Positions 37,213 to 50,700 of a DNA stretch of 64,000 nucleotides are shown here, piece after piece; position 1 is the stretch's first letter, and the number at the start of each line of letters is the position of its first letter. The notes under the pieces are model-generated. The model worked only from the letters and a program-made list of their open reading frames with translations, was not told the DNA's origin and made no database searches. Origin of the DNA: Otis tarda (Eukaryota > Chordata > Aves > Otidiformes > Otididae); the NCBI GenBank assembly GCA_026413225.1, contig CM048552.1, positions 133,251,053 to 133,315,052 on the forward strand. Direction: 5' to 3'. The translations under genes and the position numbers were made by a program.

Positions 37213-40200
37213 CTGAGAATAACTGACCTGATGAGAGGATACAAGGGTCTGAAGTACAAAAGAAGAGGGCCCAGGGATGAAAGGGGAGACAAATGGCAGA
37301 CAGCCTGCACTGGCAAGCACTCCAGTAAGAAATCACACCGTGGAAGTTAGAAGAGGGGTTTAAATTAAAGGAGGTACTGTTATTTTTAAGGTTTGTAATC
37401 AAAAGCCTGTGGTTCCAATTAGGAAAGCAAAGATGCCTGGCCAACATGCTATTACCAGCTTTTGGCAGGAAAAGCCATTTACAATAACCAGGCTGCTTCT
37501 CCTGCACTGAAGTATTTGTTTTTACATTCAAGCCTTCTCAGACTCTATAGCTCTTGGAACAGACTCCAGCCACACTTGAAGAGGGCAAAGTCCATATCAG
37601 ATGGATCGTCAAGCAGAACAAAGTGTTATTACTTTCTCAAAGCTGCTATTTAGTCACACCCCTTACATTATTTCTGTGAAAATGAGGGAGTGATTTCAAT
37701 TATTATGTACGAAAAGAAAATGAGATTGAAAATAGGAGACAGGTTGTTGGGGTTTTTCTTTAACCTTCAAGGTTGAAGTGCCTAGTAAAGCTCCCCAGAA
37801 TAACACAAAGCACCTTCCTTTTGCTTGTGCTCTTCCACCTACCAACCTTTGGAATGCATCTGGGAGCATCATGGTGTTACGTTGGTTGTTGGGTGTCAGA
37901 GGTGTTTGGTTATACTGGAGCAGAAACAAGGAAAGGGAAGAATATTCACAAAGGCCAGTGTTTGCCTAGGGAGAACTGGGCCTCCTAAAGTCAGGCTCCT
38001 GCTCTGCATCAGCCATGGGAAGACCTCCTCTCTCTGTCTCTCTTTCCATCTCACTGTGTCTTGATCATCAGCGACTTGAGTCCCTTGGGTGATCAGTGGG
38101 TAAGCTGACATTTGAGTTTCACTCTTCCATTTAGTCTCAGCCTAATGTAAAATTGCTTGTGTTCAGCAGAAAATGTCCTCCACTTTTTTCTCCCATGCTT
38201 ATTTAAAGCTCCACTTCATTATATTCACTAGTATTTTGACTTTAATAAATAATAATTGTACGCTTCTTAGAGGCTCTAGGCATCTTAACGCATAATTAAT
38301 CATACAACCAAACCCCATGAGCCTTCAAATCATCATTAGAAAGAAAATCTTCCAGCCAGCCACCTTGGGGGAAAAAAAAGAAAAAAGAAAAAACAAAAAA
38401 AAAAACCCCCAAAAAAACCCAGATCCTCTCTCCCTTAATTGGTCTGGGAAGCACAGCCACAGCTCTCTGGAATAGACTTCTTCTGCACCATACCCACAGA
38501 TCTGGGCTGAGACCAAACCAGGGAAATAAATTCCAGAGATGCACAGCCCCCGCGGAAGCACGTCCTGCCAACACTCGTCTCTCTCTGCAGCACAGTCTGT
38601 CAGGTTGAAGTGACCACGAGGAGAAAAAAAGGGAGCATTCTTTCTCCTCAAGTCAAGTAAGAATAAATATGGAAAGTGATACTTCAGGGATGAAACACTA
38701 CACACGGACAGGGGCAACCTCACGAAGCTGCTGTAAACTGATGCACACCTCTCTTCTCCTAAAGGTGGAGGTGTAAGAGTAAGGCTTCAGAAGTGCTTTT
38801 AACTCTTTTTCCACCCAATGCCTGGAAAGTTAAACTCAGCCTAATTTCCTTTACAGTAAACGCCAGCCTTGATTACCCCTGGGGAGTCACCATGTATCCC
38901 TAACAGCAGAAGCTTACTTCTGGTCTACACAATAATATTAATCATAGTCTAACCTAAATGAGCACCAGGGCCACAGGCTGAGGGTTTTCTCCTGCCTCAG
39001 TAGAGCTCCAGATTAGCTCTGTCCTCGTGTACTGTGGGAGATCGGGACTCAGGGAGAGCCTGGAGAACTTGAACCTCTCTGCTGGCCCCAGTAAGCAAAC
39101 AGAAAGTACAACCATCGGGGAGCAGTGGCATAATGGCTCTAACGGCCGTGGACCACGTGGTCAGGCCAACCTCACTGCACCTCCCATGTGCCCCTCTGGG
39201 CCCAGCCACAGCCGTTGGCGGGTCCTCGTAACACAGACACGCGAAGATCTGCAAGCTCCGGTTTTGCCAGTTAGTGATGCCGCAGCACCCTCCCAGATCA
39301 TTTCATTCTGTGGTCCTTGCCATTGGCATGATCCCATCACAGGGCTAAACCCTGCGCACGCCTAGCAAGTAAGAGCAGATAGCTTAAAAGACAGTTTATT
39401 TCCTTCGTATTATTTAAATTCCCTTTCAGTTTTCACTTCTGCTACACAATGAAGTAAGGTCTAATATGTAATAGATTACTTTCAGGGCAGAAGGAGCAAA
39501 TAGCTAACTTATTTGTTTTAGAAGGGGTATGCAATAAAAAAAAGTGCAGCCTACTGTATTGTGCCCATGAACTTTATCCTCCTAACTAACACATAGCATC
39601 CAAGAAAAATTTCCTGCTCCGAGAGTCTGCGACCTGTGCTTGGAGTCCGAAGACTCCCAAGAAGCTCCAGCAGCCAGTAACCAGCTGTATGTCCTGAGGG
39701 AATGGCTAACCTGGCAGTAGTTTCCCTTACACTAAATCCTTGTTGCTTTAACAAGGTTGCCTGGAAGAGGCTTGAAGAGAAGAAAAGGGAATGTTGCTCT
39801 GATCAAGTGACTCATAGAAAGAGGGAGGGAGGTCTTAAGATACTCTTTGGAAAGGATTTCAAAGCTGAGCATATTGTTCCAGGAAATGTTTACAGACTGG
39901 AAAAGAGGAAGTTTTGACTTTCATTGGCTTGCTCTGTTGCAACACGGCATGTTTACTAAAAATCCATAAAGAGAGGGAAAAGAAAAGCTCTCTTCTGAAG
40001 AAGAGCTGGGCAGGAGGCAAAAGGAATGCAGCTCTGCCAGTGGGAACTCTGCTTTAAAGAACCAGCCAAGAGGAGAAAATGAACTCTGTCTTGGCTCCTC
40101 AAGGCACGCTTGTACCTCAGCCCCACAAACATATCAAAAAAGAACAAAACCCAGAGTAAATCAGAAGAGGCCAGAGCACAAGGAGTATACTCTTGCTGCA

Positions 40201-40301
40201 GTTTTTAGGGTCCTTCCGAAGAAGATGGTCCTCCTCCCTGGGAATGTTAGCGGTGTCTGGGAGATGGAGCAGCTAGAGGCAGACTATTTGGGTTTGTGGT
40301 G

Positions 40302-40325
40302 TTTTTTGTTGTTGTTGTTGTTTTT
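40302..40325. repeat. (TTG)n microsatellite
   Basis: GTTTTTTGTTGTTGTTGTTG is followed by a T run. It runs straight into ACAG, so it mimics a splice acceptor on the plus strand at 40329. The 26-codon open segment after it (40330-40407) ends in CAG before GTCACG, a poor donor, so it was not called. Confidence 0.85.
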
Positions 40326-42938
40326 ACAGGTTGAACATATTCACAACAACCAACAGACAAAGCTGGACTTTATGGATGCTCCTGTGGAAGGGCTCAAAGG
40401 ACATCAGGTCACGCTTTAGGTCAGTGGCTCCTAATTTTTTTACAGCTGAGACTCATTTGACAAAATGGGCAGTGACCTGTGCCTCTGTTTACTCCTTCAG
40501 TTGCTGTACTTTGTCCTGAGACAGTGTCATTTCATTTCCCTTATCCACTTGGGATGACTCCTCCCATTCCCTACCAGGAGGCTGCAAGATCCACCTTTTG
40601 CTGCCACCACATTTTTGGGAGCAGCATCACCCCAGAGGCAGAGCTCATGCTCCTCTCTGACTTCACAAAGGTGCCAGGTCCCACGGCTGTGAGATAGGCC
40701 ACACTGGAGCTGCTCCTCACCCTGACCGAGCTCTTGTATTTCCAAAGAAGTATTGTCCTCCCAACCAGAAAGAGCTGAAAGAACCAAGGCCTCCAGAGGA
40801 CCCATGTGAAAACAGGCCAGCAGAAAGTAAGGGCTGAGAGAAAAGGGCAGGCATCCCTCAAACTGCTCAGTCCCCCCTGCTTTGAAGCCTCACAGCATCT
40901 CCTCTCTTTCTCCCCACCCTATAACCCTGGCTCCAAAAAGGATGGGAGCACTTTCAAATAGGCCCTAGAGCCTGTTGGGAGGGAGGAGAACAATGAAAAT
41001 AAAGGCACATCATAGGCCATGACAGCAGAGATCAACCCCATACCCATTAAAGGTGAAATGATGTTCATTTAAAATGACAAAAAGACAAGGAGCTCAATCT
41101 ATAAAGAGTGAAAGAAAGTTTGGGAAGAGAGCATTTCACTCCTGGAGAAGTGTTCCAGAAGACAACAGGAGATGCAAAAGTAATCTTTTTCATCCTTAAC
41201 TCCTCTTGCAAACCATATATATTCATTTTCTTGCACTGCAGGAAGCCTAATGAGGAGGAAAAAAAAAAGGTACTTTATTCTGCAGACCATTTTTTTAAGA
41301 AACAGAAGTCCCTCAGATGTCAACGCTTCTCTAACCTGTGGACCTCTAAGTGGACTACCTTTTGCTTTGGAAATGAAGGGTCTCTGCAGTTCAGTAACTT
41401 AGAGACATGTTGAAATTCTAACCTATTTGACAAGATATCAGTCAAAAAGCAGTGCCAGAATGTGTGGTTTAATAGGACCCATATGTAACTGCTTAATAGT
41501 AAACACTCACTTAATCCTGTATAGCTAAATGATATAACAAAAGAATTAGCCAGTGACATCCACTTAGGAAATATGATCCAATCGATATTATGATTTATTT
41601 TTAACTGCTGAACTGGTTTTGACACATATAAAAATGTGGTTTCAATCAGACCAAATTGCACCACAAAAAAAGCCTTGTAAAGGAGCCCAGACCTGTGGGC
41701 TTTAAACAATGCACTGAAGTGAGGAACATTCACAATGGGACTGAGACTGGGAGCACAGGGGGGAGGAAATAAGTGGTCCCTCAGTCATTATTACCAGCCA
41801 TGAGATCACACAGACCTTTCATCTTATATTATCAATCTCCCTTAGTGCCAGACTTACAATAAAATATATAGTGCCAGGCAGAGCTGTAACAGGAGGAACA
41901 GTCAAATTCCCCTTGCTTTTCTCCTCCTGATTGCTCTCATTTACATTAACTCCTCAGCAAACAGCAATAGCTAATGGAGCAAGACTGTTACAGTCCTGGT
42001 TCAGTGACACTGGCTAACTGGGAACACTAAAAGGATATTTAGAAACACAGGCCAAAACGATAGCAACTGACAGTTTATCCTTAGTAGGGAAAAAAAAATT
42101 AAAAAGAAAAGTAAGCCCCCAGACTAAAATATCCCCCACACCAGTGCCATGGCAGTGCAATATTTTTTGTGAAGAAACCCCACTGACCAGAGCTGATCTG
42201 ATTTTCTGTGTGTCCAAACGGCAGCTGAATGAAGCTTGCTCCTGGCAATGGTCTCAATCCAAGCCCTCGACCCACCAAACACTGTAATTGTCTCGGCCCC
42301 TAAAGTGTCTCACCTGCAGTTTTAAGATGGCATTTCATTAAACTAAATGACCTTTGTGCAAAATGTACAGATTAGCTCTCAGGCTAGCTCATATTCCTAA
42401 GTACACACCAGCATCAGGGAAGCCAATCGGGTTTGATCCCATGCAGGGATCAACAGCAAAGCTAACTCAGCCTCCACCGACCAGCCACGAGTAACGCATC
42501 TCCTGGATGTAGAAAAGCCAGAGAGGAAAAACAGGGCCAGAAAGAGCACACACATGGAGCTGTATGTGGTATGTGTGCGTATCCATCCCTGTATTTGTAC
42601 TCCTGCATGCCTGCCCTCTGACTGCGCTTGCAGACGACGGAGAGCAAACATGGCAATGAGCTCTGCACGCGTACCAAGTGCATAAAAATCACAAAGGCTA
42701 CAGCAGTCTACAGGAAACAGGGCCACTTCAGTTTTAGAGCTGAATGTATCATAACGACCTTGAGAAACAGGCTGCCACATTTCCCTAAACAGGTTCGTGC
42801 TTGTTTTACAGCTTCTGGCGTTGCTGCTGTTCCCCCTGGAGCTGCCCCGACGGGTGCCGAGCCCGACACCTGCAGCCTTTGAGTGAAGCCAGCCCTGCGC
42901 TGTCCGCAGGGTGCAACCGCGTCGCAGTCACTGCCCTG

Positions 42939-43229
42939 TCACACGTATGCCTCTGCAAGATTTGCATTAACTAGGCTTGCGTCCTTGTAGTACTCTGGGT
43001 TGTAGCTACTCATTGCAGCATCAGGGTGCTTGGGTGAAGCTGCCTGCTGCAGTACCTGGCCAGCCTCTTCAGGCTGTTTTGCAGGCGGCAAAACTGGGGT
43101 TGTGACAGGCAAACAGCTATCGATACTCAAGACCTGGCTGTATTTCGGTATAGTCCCAGCAGGCTCTGCAGACCGCAGGTGGCATGGTCCTCCTCCTCCA
43201 TCCCAGTTAGAAGGTGAAGCAGTTAGCAC
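42939..43229 (-). other. unverified terminal coding exon candidate
   Basis: This minus-strand open frame of 96 codons ends at a TGA. It begins just after an in-frame TGA with a GTG, so any real exon would start inside it. The second half has protein-like codon choice, with many GAG, CAG, AAG, TAC and GAC codons, and reads as a proline-rich tail (PVTTPVLPPAKQPEEAG) ending in SSYNPEYYKDASLVNANL and a C-terminal AEAYV. The TGCGGTCTGCAG near 43168 could be a weak acceptor. A poly-A signal in this orientation (TTTATT on the plus strand) lies near 41593, about 1.3 kb downstream. I cannot name a family. The frame might be the end of a membrane-receptor or adaptor tail, or chance. Confidence 0.3.
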
Positions 43230-46200
43230 TCAGCGACTCAGCCTACCGAACATTAACTTTCCCAAACCATGTCAGGATCCAAAAGAGTTTTGTTAAAAAA
43301 ATAACAAACTGCTGTTTTTAAAAAGCTTTGACTTTCTTGGCTATTTCCTTTCAGAGGTCACATGGAGCAGGTTTTAAGATTCAAAGAACTGTTTTCCTTT
43401 CAGGATACTGCCTACTAGCTTCACAGTTGAGGGAGGATGGATAGACATGAGTGGGCTTCTTTGATTTGCTTTCTGAAATAAATATGCGTTCCCACACATC
43501 TGAGTCAAACATTAACAGTAACGCCTTACTCTAGGAGCCCATAACAACATGAAAGGTGAATGTGCAGATTTAGAACAGTCGGCTTTTAGAAAAAGACAAA
43601 TAAGGCCATGCCAGCAGTATCTCAGAGAGGTCTTCACCCCTTTGTGCAAAAGAAGTCCCAAGTCACCCACCTCCCTACTATCTAGAAGTAGAGAACAATT
43701 TCTTTCTTGCTTTCATCTGTTTCTTTAGTTATATTGTTCTTTATTCACATGCCTCTCATTGTCCATGTCAAGATGACAAGCTGTTCTGGGAAGAAGGACA
43801 TCTTGACAGTTAGGATAACAAAGTTTTCACCAAAGAAAGGACGTTCACAGACAACAGCACAGTCCAAATCCAGCTCCCTCTCTGCAGAAAAAAAAAAAAA
43901 AAGAGGCAGGATAATTCATGTTTTAATAAGCAATTTTTGCCCTAACAGTCAAATGTTTCCTCCATGCTCACAGACTGCCTAGCACAAAGCTGAGGAGCCA
44001 CCACAGCTCACGTGGGAGGAAAGGACGGGGCTGGGGCACATCTCCTCCTCTGCAGGTACAGCCTCATACAAGGGGGAGAGAGGAAAGAGGTTCTGCAACT
44101 GGATGTGCCACACCTGCTGCTGAGACCGAGCATGCTGCACCGAGTCAGCTTCACAGCACTAAGCCAACGCACTAATAACTACAGAGAAAAATATCCCAGT
44201 CAAATGTTTGCCAAAGCTCTTAGAAGAAATAGGACCTGTTCCAACAAAGGTTGTTCCACAACTAGTTCAGTATCGTAGCAGACTGATAATTTGGTGAACT
44301 GCAACACTGCAAGGAAAATTCTTCTAAGCATGGCAGAAAAGCTTCTGAATGGCCCACTGGTCAACTGATACTGATGTTACCCCTCTAACAGCACCACAGC
44401 AATAAAAACAGAGCAGGAATATTAGCCACTACACACAACGGAGTACAGAAGAGTGAAGAGCTGATGGATTTATTCATATTTATTTGGAGTGAGCTAAAAA
44501 CAAACATAAATTTCAAGCTTGCTCCTCAGCTGCATGCATCTCGTCACTTCCAACCTTACTCATTACAAAAATCCAAATACAGTGTACTGAGCTTAGGACT
44601 TGCATTTACAATTTGCTGGTCATTGTGTTAAGACCCTAAGTGCTAGCAGAAACTCACGCATGGTTTTATTTATCAATTCATGTTTCAGTCCCAGCATAAT
44701 GCTCAGAAAAGAAGTCTTCATTTTTGTATGCTGGGCCACAAACGATGTAGGGGGACAACTTCCCCTCTGCTCAAGAGGGTGCAATGTACCGCCAACAAAT
44801 CCTGCAATAGCTTTACTGAGAAACAGCAAGCTATACATGCTTGGTACACATTTAAACACCTGTTGACGTGGCTCAGTCCTTGAACAGCCATCTTCCCGTG
44901 GATACATCCGCTTGTGGGAGAGGCCCCCTCCCATTGCCTTCAGTCACTTGTCACCCTGCTGCAGTTACCAGACACTCTTGTTCCTCTTCCCTACTCCATC
45001 CTGAAAGGTAAGCAGCTCCCTCAGTTGCTTCAGGCAAAAATCAGATGGGTGAGTTTAAATAACTTGGTTGTTCAAGCTAAGCCAGTCCCTCTGGGTTTTA
45101 TTTCCTCTAAGACTTGTTCTACCCAAAGTTTCCATAATGGCTTGACTACTTCAGTTGGGGGTGTGATGTTATACCTGTAAAATTAAAGTGGTAGCATAGA
45201 TGTAGTTACACTGATATAAAATATTTCACAACACAGTAATTTATTTCTCCTTTGTGCTGTGAGTATCTGTAGCAGTGGGAACACCTTTTCACTAGCACAA
45301 GAACATCCATACCGAAGAGATGATGCCATTTTAAGACTCCTGCTTTCAAACCAACATAATGAAAGCACTTTGTGGAAAAAAAAAAAAAACAACAACAAAA
45401 CCCTACACTCTGCAAGCACTCTTGTCCAGATGTTGTCTGCCTCGGCCCTTTGTACTGGCTCCTGCTCCGTACTGCAGACCCCATGTAACTCAGCAACTTC
45501 TTCAAATGCTCTCCCCTGCGCAGCTGCAGCTGTCACACATCTGGCGAGGCAGAGGTGGAGAGGAGCACAGCCGGTGAGAGCCCTCGCTTGGATGGCCTCC
45601 ACCCCCCTGCTCTGAAGCAGCGGGACCACAACCCTGGGTGGGTTTCATTCAACGCAGCCTGCCTTTCCCATGTGCCAAGCAGGCACACTTTCCACCCCCC
45701 AGCACAAACACGGGCAGTGTAAGAATGAAGGGGCAGAGAGCAGGGAAACTTTTCTCCTAGGGTCTCTGCAATAGGCGACTTATTTGGGGACACATGTGAG
45801 CACATGCAATTTGGTCTAAAGAGAGGTTGGTTGCTGTAAGCAGGGTGTGTGCACATTCAATAAAACGAGAGCAAACTCCTCTGTCAAGAGCGGTGTTGGA
45901 GACGCTTGCCGACCAGCAGGCATGAGAGCTGCTCAGAGGGATGCATTTTAACAGGGTGAGAAGACACTAATGTGCCATCTCAATCCTGGCATCCTCACCA
46001 CAGCTGCCAGAAAGGAGCTGCCAGATGGGACTGTGGGGAATGCGTACAAATTACAAATTTTTCTGCCGATTATCCAGATAAGACCATCCATCCATTTCAT
46101 CGGAGGCTTCACAGCCGACGCTAGCGACTTGGAAAGTAAGGCCATCCTAAGCCATCCAATCTGGCTTTTAGATTTTATAGTTTTTAATTTAGATTCTCTT

Positions 46201-47369
46201 GATTAATCCTTCCATCTTCCTTTCCAGCCCTGCTGTGCTGGGAAGCGTAATATATCATGAGCAGAAAACAGAAGTGAGGGGGAGAGCAGGAAAGGGGAGA
46301 AGAACAACAAAACTACAAAAGTGATCACGTTGGCCAGAGCAGGCAACAACAAGAATATAAAATGTCAGCAGTAACAGTAGAGGCCGAAGGGACTGGCAGG
46401 GCAGAAAAACCAGCAGCAGGATGTAGGGATTTTCAGAAGACGACAATCTTTAAAACAACAAATCAATTCAAGGCATTGCCATAAAATACATTTTCGTACA
46501 GAGTGCAACACAACCCTCCAAACTTGGGTGGAGAATGACATCTTAACTCAGACACTATGGCTGTAGTTACACCCTAAGCTTTTCCACAAAGGACAGAAAG
46601 GGAAGCTAAAGTGAACTGGCCAAATATTGGCAGTGACTAGTAACTCCACCTTGCCTTTTAGCTGTTGGCAGGGAAAAGAACACCCAGCAGAATACAGCAG
46701 ATTTTTATCAGAAACTATCTTTTTCAATACATCTGTAATATTAAAAAAAAAAGAACAGATTTAAATTTTATACTGGTAAAGACCACATTACTCAAGCTGG
46801 TCACCTTCCAAGAAAATCCAGTTACCACATCCAGTAACTTTATTAATTGCATATGGTGTTTTTCTTACAGCCCAAGCTCCTGGAGTCAGGTGATTGAGTG
46901 GAAGCTAAGATTATCATTTTAGTGAGAGGAAAGGAAAAAAGGGAACTAAAAATTAAACCTTGAATTGTGGAGAAGCATTTAAAGATGAGCAGAAGTTTCA
47001 AAGTAGAGAAGATTTTTAAATAAATCAAGTGCATAACTATGTTTAAAATCGATTTTTTTTTTTTAAATCAACATGAGTATTTTAATACCAGATTGTGACT
47101 ATCTGGATGTTGCAACTCACTTCAGATAGATTAGTAAGGTCAAACACAATGACTCTGTTTCTCCGGACTTCTTACCAGCCTGACATTTCAGAGTAATCTG
47201 CACCAATCTTCAGCTTCAGTATTTGGACCCTCTGAATTAAAAGGAAACAGCAAGAACCAATGCTCTATCCACCACCCCTCCTTACAGACTCTTGGATAAC
47301 GGACCACTCTGAAATAAATATTTTCTGTGAATAGTCCAAAGAAGAGAAATAAGAAAGATGGAATGTCTG
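43230..47369. other. unique non-coding sequence
   Basis: No gene is recognised. Poly-A runs lie at 43886-43902 and 45377-45391, the latter followed by AAC units. The block at 45430-45640 is GC-richer, with open frames on both strands and no motif. The block at 46040-46205 (TACAAATTACAAATTTT, TCGGAGGCTTCACAGCCGACG, TTTTTAATTTAG) looks like a candidate conserved element. Confidence 0.55.
43766..43808. repeat. 10-bp inverted repeat
   Basis: TGTCAAGATG (43766-43775) and CATCTTGACA (43799-43808) are exact reverse complements separated by 23 bases, a hairpin with a large loop. Confidence 0.8.
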
Positions 47370-47768
47370 AAAAAATTACCTGAGAGTTCAAAGTGAAAGA
47401 ACTGGCATTGCTTAGTCTGGAGAAATGAGGGGATGTGGGACAACAGTCTTGACACATATAAAATCTGCCATGGGGAAAAGAAAAGTCAATTTTCTATGTT
47501 CAAGATGAACAGAGCAGTAAGTAAAGGGCTTACATCACAGAGAAGAGAATTCCAGTTGGACAGCTGGAGACACTTTCTGATGATAAAAATAGCAAAGCTC
47601 TGGAAAAGGCTGACCATGAAATCTTCAGCATCAGAAGCTTTTCAACATAGGTTAAACAAACACCTTCTGAGAATGACGTTGGTACAGTTGATCCGCCTCA
47701 GGGCAAGGAGATGGATGGCATGATCCTTTGAGGTCCTCTCCAGCCCCACTGTCTATGATTGCATGAAT
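47370..47768 (+). mobile_element. old CR1/L3-type LINE 3' end
   Basis: About 400 bases follow the end of ORF2 and the 3' part of the CR1/L3 clade. TTGCTTAGTCTGGAGAAATGAGG is the LFSLEKR-like turn. GACACATATAAAATCTGCC is next. AAGCTCTGGAAAAGGCTGACC corresponds to the WNRLP segment. TTAAACAAACACCTTCTGAG corresponds to the FKxxLDxHL segment. GATCCTTTGAGGTCCTCTCCAGCCCC is next, and CTATGATTGCATGA at 47752-47765 recalls the terminal octamer. All frames are broken. It is an old fixed insertion. Confidence 0.8.
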
Positions 47769-50700
47769 TGTTTACTAAACTAAAGCTACTTACATTTTAG
47801 AAACTCTATGTTTTACTCTGCCATATAATATGAAATAACCTCTGAAAACAAGTTAGTTCAGGGGAGAAATTTCCTTTGAAAATAATTCCTCTTCATTAAA
47901 AAAAAAAAGAGGAATTTTCTAGCTTCCTTCTTTAAACTGTAGCAACAGTATTTACTCCCCAGTCTCAACCCTGTACCAAGATGAAAGGCCTACAGAGCAT
48001 TCCTTTTAATGAAAACAAAAGCTTAAAATGACTACTTTCTCCTTCCCTAATCTTTTGTCTGATTTTCAGATCACTTGTAGACATCTTACTTGCTTCATCT
48101 CAGATGCTCTTTCTCCTCACAGCAGTTACACTACAAGGGAAATCTCCTTAAGTTTCATTTCCACCTCTCTGCTAGGTCCCACTTGCATATGTAGATGACC
48201 TTCCCCTAGCCCTCACATCTGAGGAGGACAGAGGGCTGATGAAGCCTCTCCCTAAAACACTCTCTCTAGATTTTGCTTGCATGGACATAAAGGAGAAAAA
48301 TACAAGCAAATCATGCAGGCAGTGGCAAATGACATTTCAGAATGGGAATATGTTGCAAACTCATCCCACTTTCAAGGAGACAGTCGGGAAATGCCACAGT
48401 ACTCAAGCCCAGACAGTGATCTGCAATCGTGACTCTTTCTAGAACATGGGAGCATTTGACAAGAGCAGCATGAACTGATGGCACGATGCACCAAAACCCC
48501 TCAAAGTTGGCCAAGTCTCCCTTTTCAGGATTACTCATCTCCTCCCCAAAGCCTGACAAATAAATGAATCTGAAAGCTTCTCTTATCCATAGGCAGCTCA
48601 GCTCTGCAACATCAGAAGGACTGTACAGAAGCTGTCAGTTTTCTCTCTCTTCTACTGAAAAAGAAATGGGGAATTCTGTCCATCATAACACACTCGTATA
48701 GGCAAATTTTCTTCACAGAAGTACCACCTTTCTTTTAAACACACTTGTGATAACCAGTATGGGAGAGGATGCTCCTGGACAATGTATCAGACCCAGTTCT
48801 ATTGTCCCAGGCAAAGTTCTTGTGGGATCAGGTAGTGACAATGGTCAACAAGAATGCCATCAAAATGCAAGCAGCATAAAAGGCCAAAGGATCAAAAAGA
48901 AAGATCTTTTGGAGAAAAATATTAGTTTAACATAAGTGAGAACATGTGGAACAAAAGGTGAAGCTGTTGTATGCCCCATCAGAGATGTGAAATGGGAAAT
49001 GCCAGCACCTTCACAAGTTCACAACAAATTTTAGTCTGGGAGCAAAGAGTTTGAGAGTTCTCAGAGGTTACAAAAATATGGTATAATGTATGCGGGATTA
49101 TAAAAGTGGGAGATCTCCTAGGGCATCCATGCTGCCTACCAACCAGTAAGGATTATTTCCCACTGTTCATCAGTAATGTATTGCACCTACGACAAAAAAA
49201 AAAATTGTTTTGAATACAGTTACTTTTATTGTAGGGCTCCTAAATAGCTGGCCTTGCAGGGAAAAGAGTGAAGAGATTTACATGAATTAAGCACGCGGAA
49301 ACTACTATTGTGTTTTTAAATTGCTATTAAAGACTTCTGCATCCTACTGTAATGGGCACATCTGGTACCTGTGAGGCAGTTTGGAGGACAGTACACTTCG
49401 GACAAGTGGCATCTTGAGGGAATATTGAAACAACAGACCTGAAACAGCATTATTGTGTCAAAGGCATCACACTAAAATTTTTCTGAATAAGGTGTGCCCT
49501 TTTGGACTCTAACAACTTGTAGAGAGCCGCAAGGAAGGTCATTCATTTATATTTTTGTAGCTTTCTGATTAAAACACATACCTGACCTAAGGAAGTGACT
49601 AAAGAAAAAGCTTTCCCAAGTAATGTCACCTGGTAGATCAGCAGGTATTACAGGTTATCAAATATTAAAAACAACCTTTTAGAAATGCAGAGTTGGCCTT
49701 ATTAATCCTAGAGAACGGAAGTATGTGCGGGGGAAATGATTACTGCAGTGAAATAACGGGACATTGGCATTAACTTCAGGTGATTTTTCCTGAAGCATTT
49801 CACCTCAGCATCCTTCCTCCATCAGCCAGATATAGCACTGGCAAAGGCCACTGCTCTACCTCCTGACCTGCTTCACCTTTTTTTTTTTGCAGGCACTAAT
49901 CTCTTGCAGTGAGACTGGTAGAGAAAGAGGAGGCAGAAGTGTGCTGCCAAGCTAATAACTAACTTCAAAGACAGCCAGTGCAGTCACATAGGAAGGAGAA
50001 ACGCAGCTTCATGGTCTGTTTTGCTGTTCTCTCATGTCTCTAGGTCTAGCTAGAGTGTCTAACCCTTCTAGATTCTCTCTTTATGAAAAACTTTGAGTGG
50101 TTTTTCACGTCATCCCCATGCACAATAGCAAAATGCTACAAGTTGTGCAATATGGGAAAGCCAAAACAACCCTCTCTTCCTTACCCCTTCCAGTAGCTTT
50201 GCTGTCTGCAGAACCGGGAGAGGGAAGGTGGGAGCGTTGCTTCCTCCCTCGCTCTTGTTTTGCCTTAGGCCTCACATAAGCTACCAACAAATACCAGATT
50301 GCTGGCTCAGCTGGAGCATTCACTAAACAAGAGATAAGGATTACTTACATAGGAACTGTAAACCCATCATCAAAATGCCTATAATTGCAGGAGAAACCAG
50401 CTGTCCAAGATGTGGAGGTCTCAGCTGAGTTTTGCCCATAGCCACAGGGCTCTTGCTTTTCACCTCCCCCTCAAAGAGAAGAAAAAATCCACCTTTCGCT
50501 CAATTAGTGGGGCCCATTTCCTCTGGTAGCCTATGTCTTCAAGTAAGAGAGCAAGCATCTGCCAATTAACCACACAAAGACAAGTACAAAATCCCAGATT
50601 GTGAAAGGCTGTCAAAGGTGATGCCTCTGGTACGAGCCCTGCCTCCCTACATGCTTCTGCAGACAGTGCTAAGTGCTTCATCTCTCTCCCTTTGTGCTAC

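Larger units (their letters stand above)
36992..42938. other. unique non-coding sequence
   Basis: No gene is recognised. AAAC repeats lie at about 37034-37052, an A-rich tract at 38369-38415, and a moderately CpG-rich spot at 39000-39370. The stretches 41440-41640 and 41780-41980 are AT-rich without stop-free frames and look like candidate conserved non-coding DNA, which only a genome comparison could show. Confidence 0.55.

Noticed and set aside
40330..40407. Plus-strand exon-like segment after a T-rich acceptor
   Set aside because: The acceptor is made by a TTG microsatellite and the donor (CAG before GTCACG) is poor.
40415..40465. Start resembling a hAT transposon end (CAGTGGCTCCTAATTTTTTT)
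   Set aside because: No matching inverted terminal repeat or 8-bp target duplication was found downstream.
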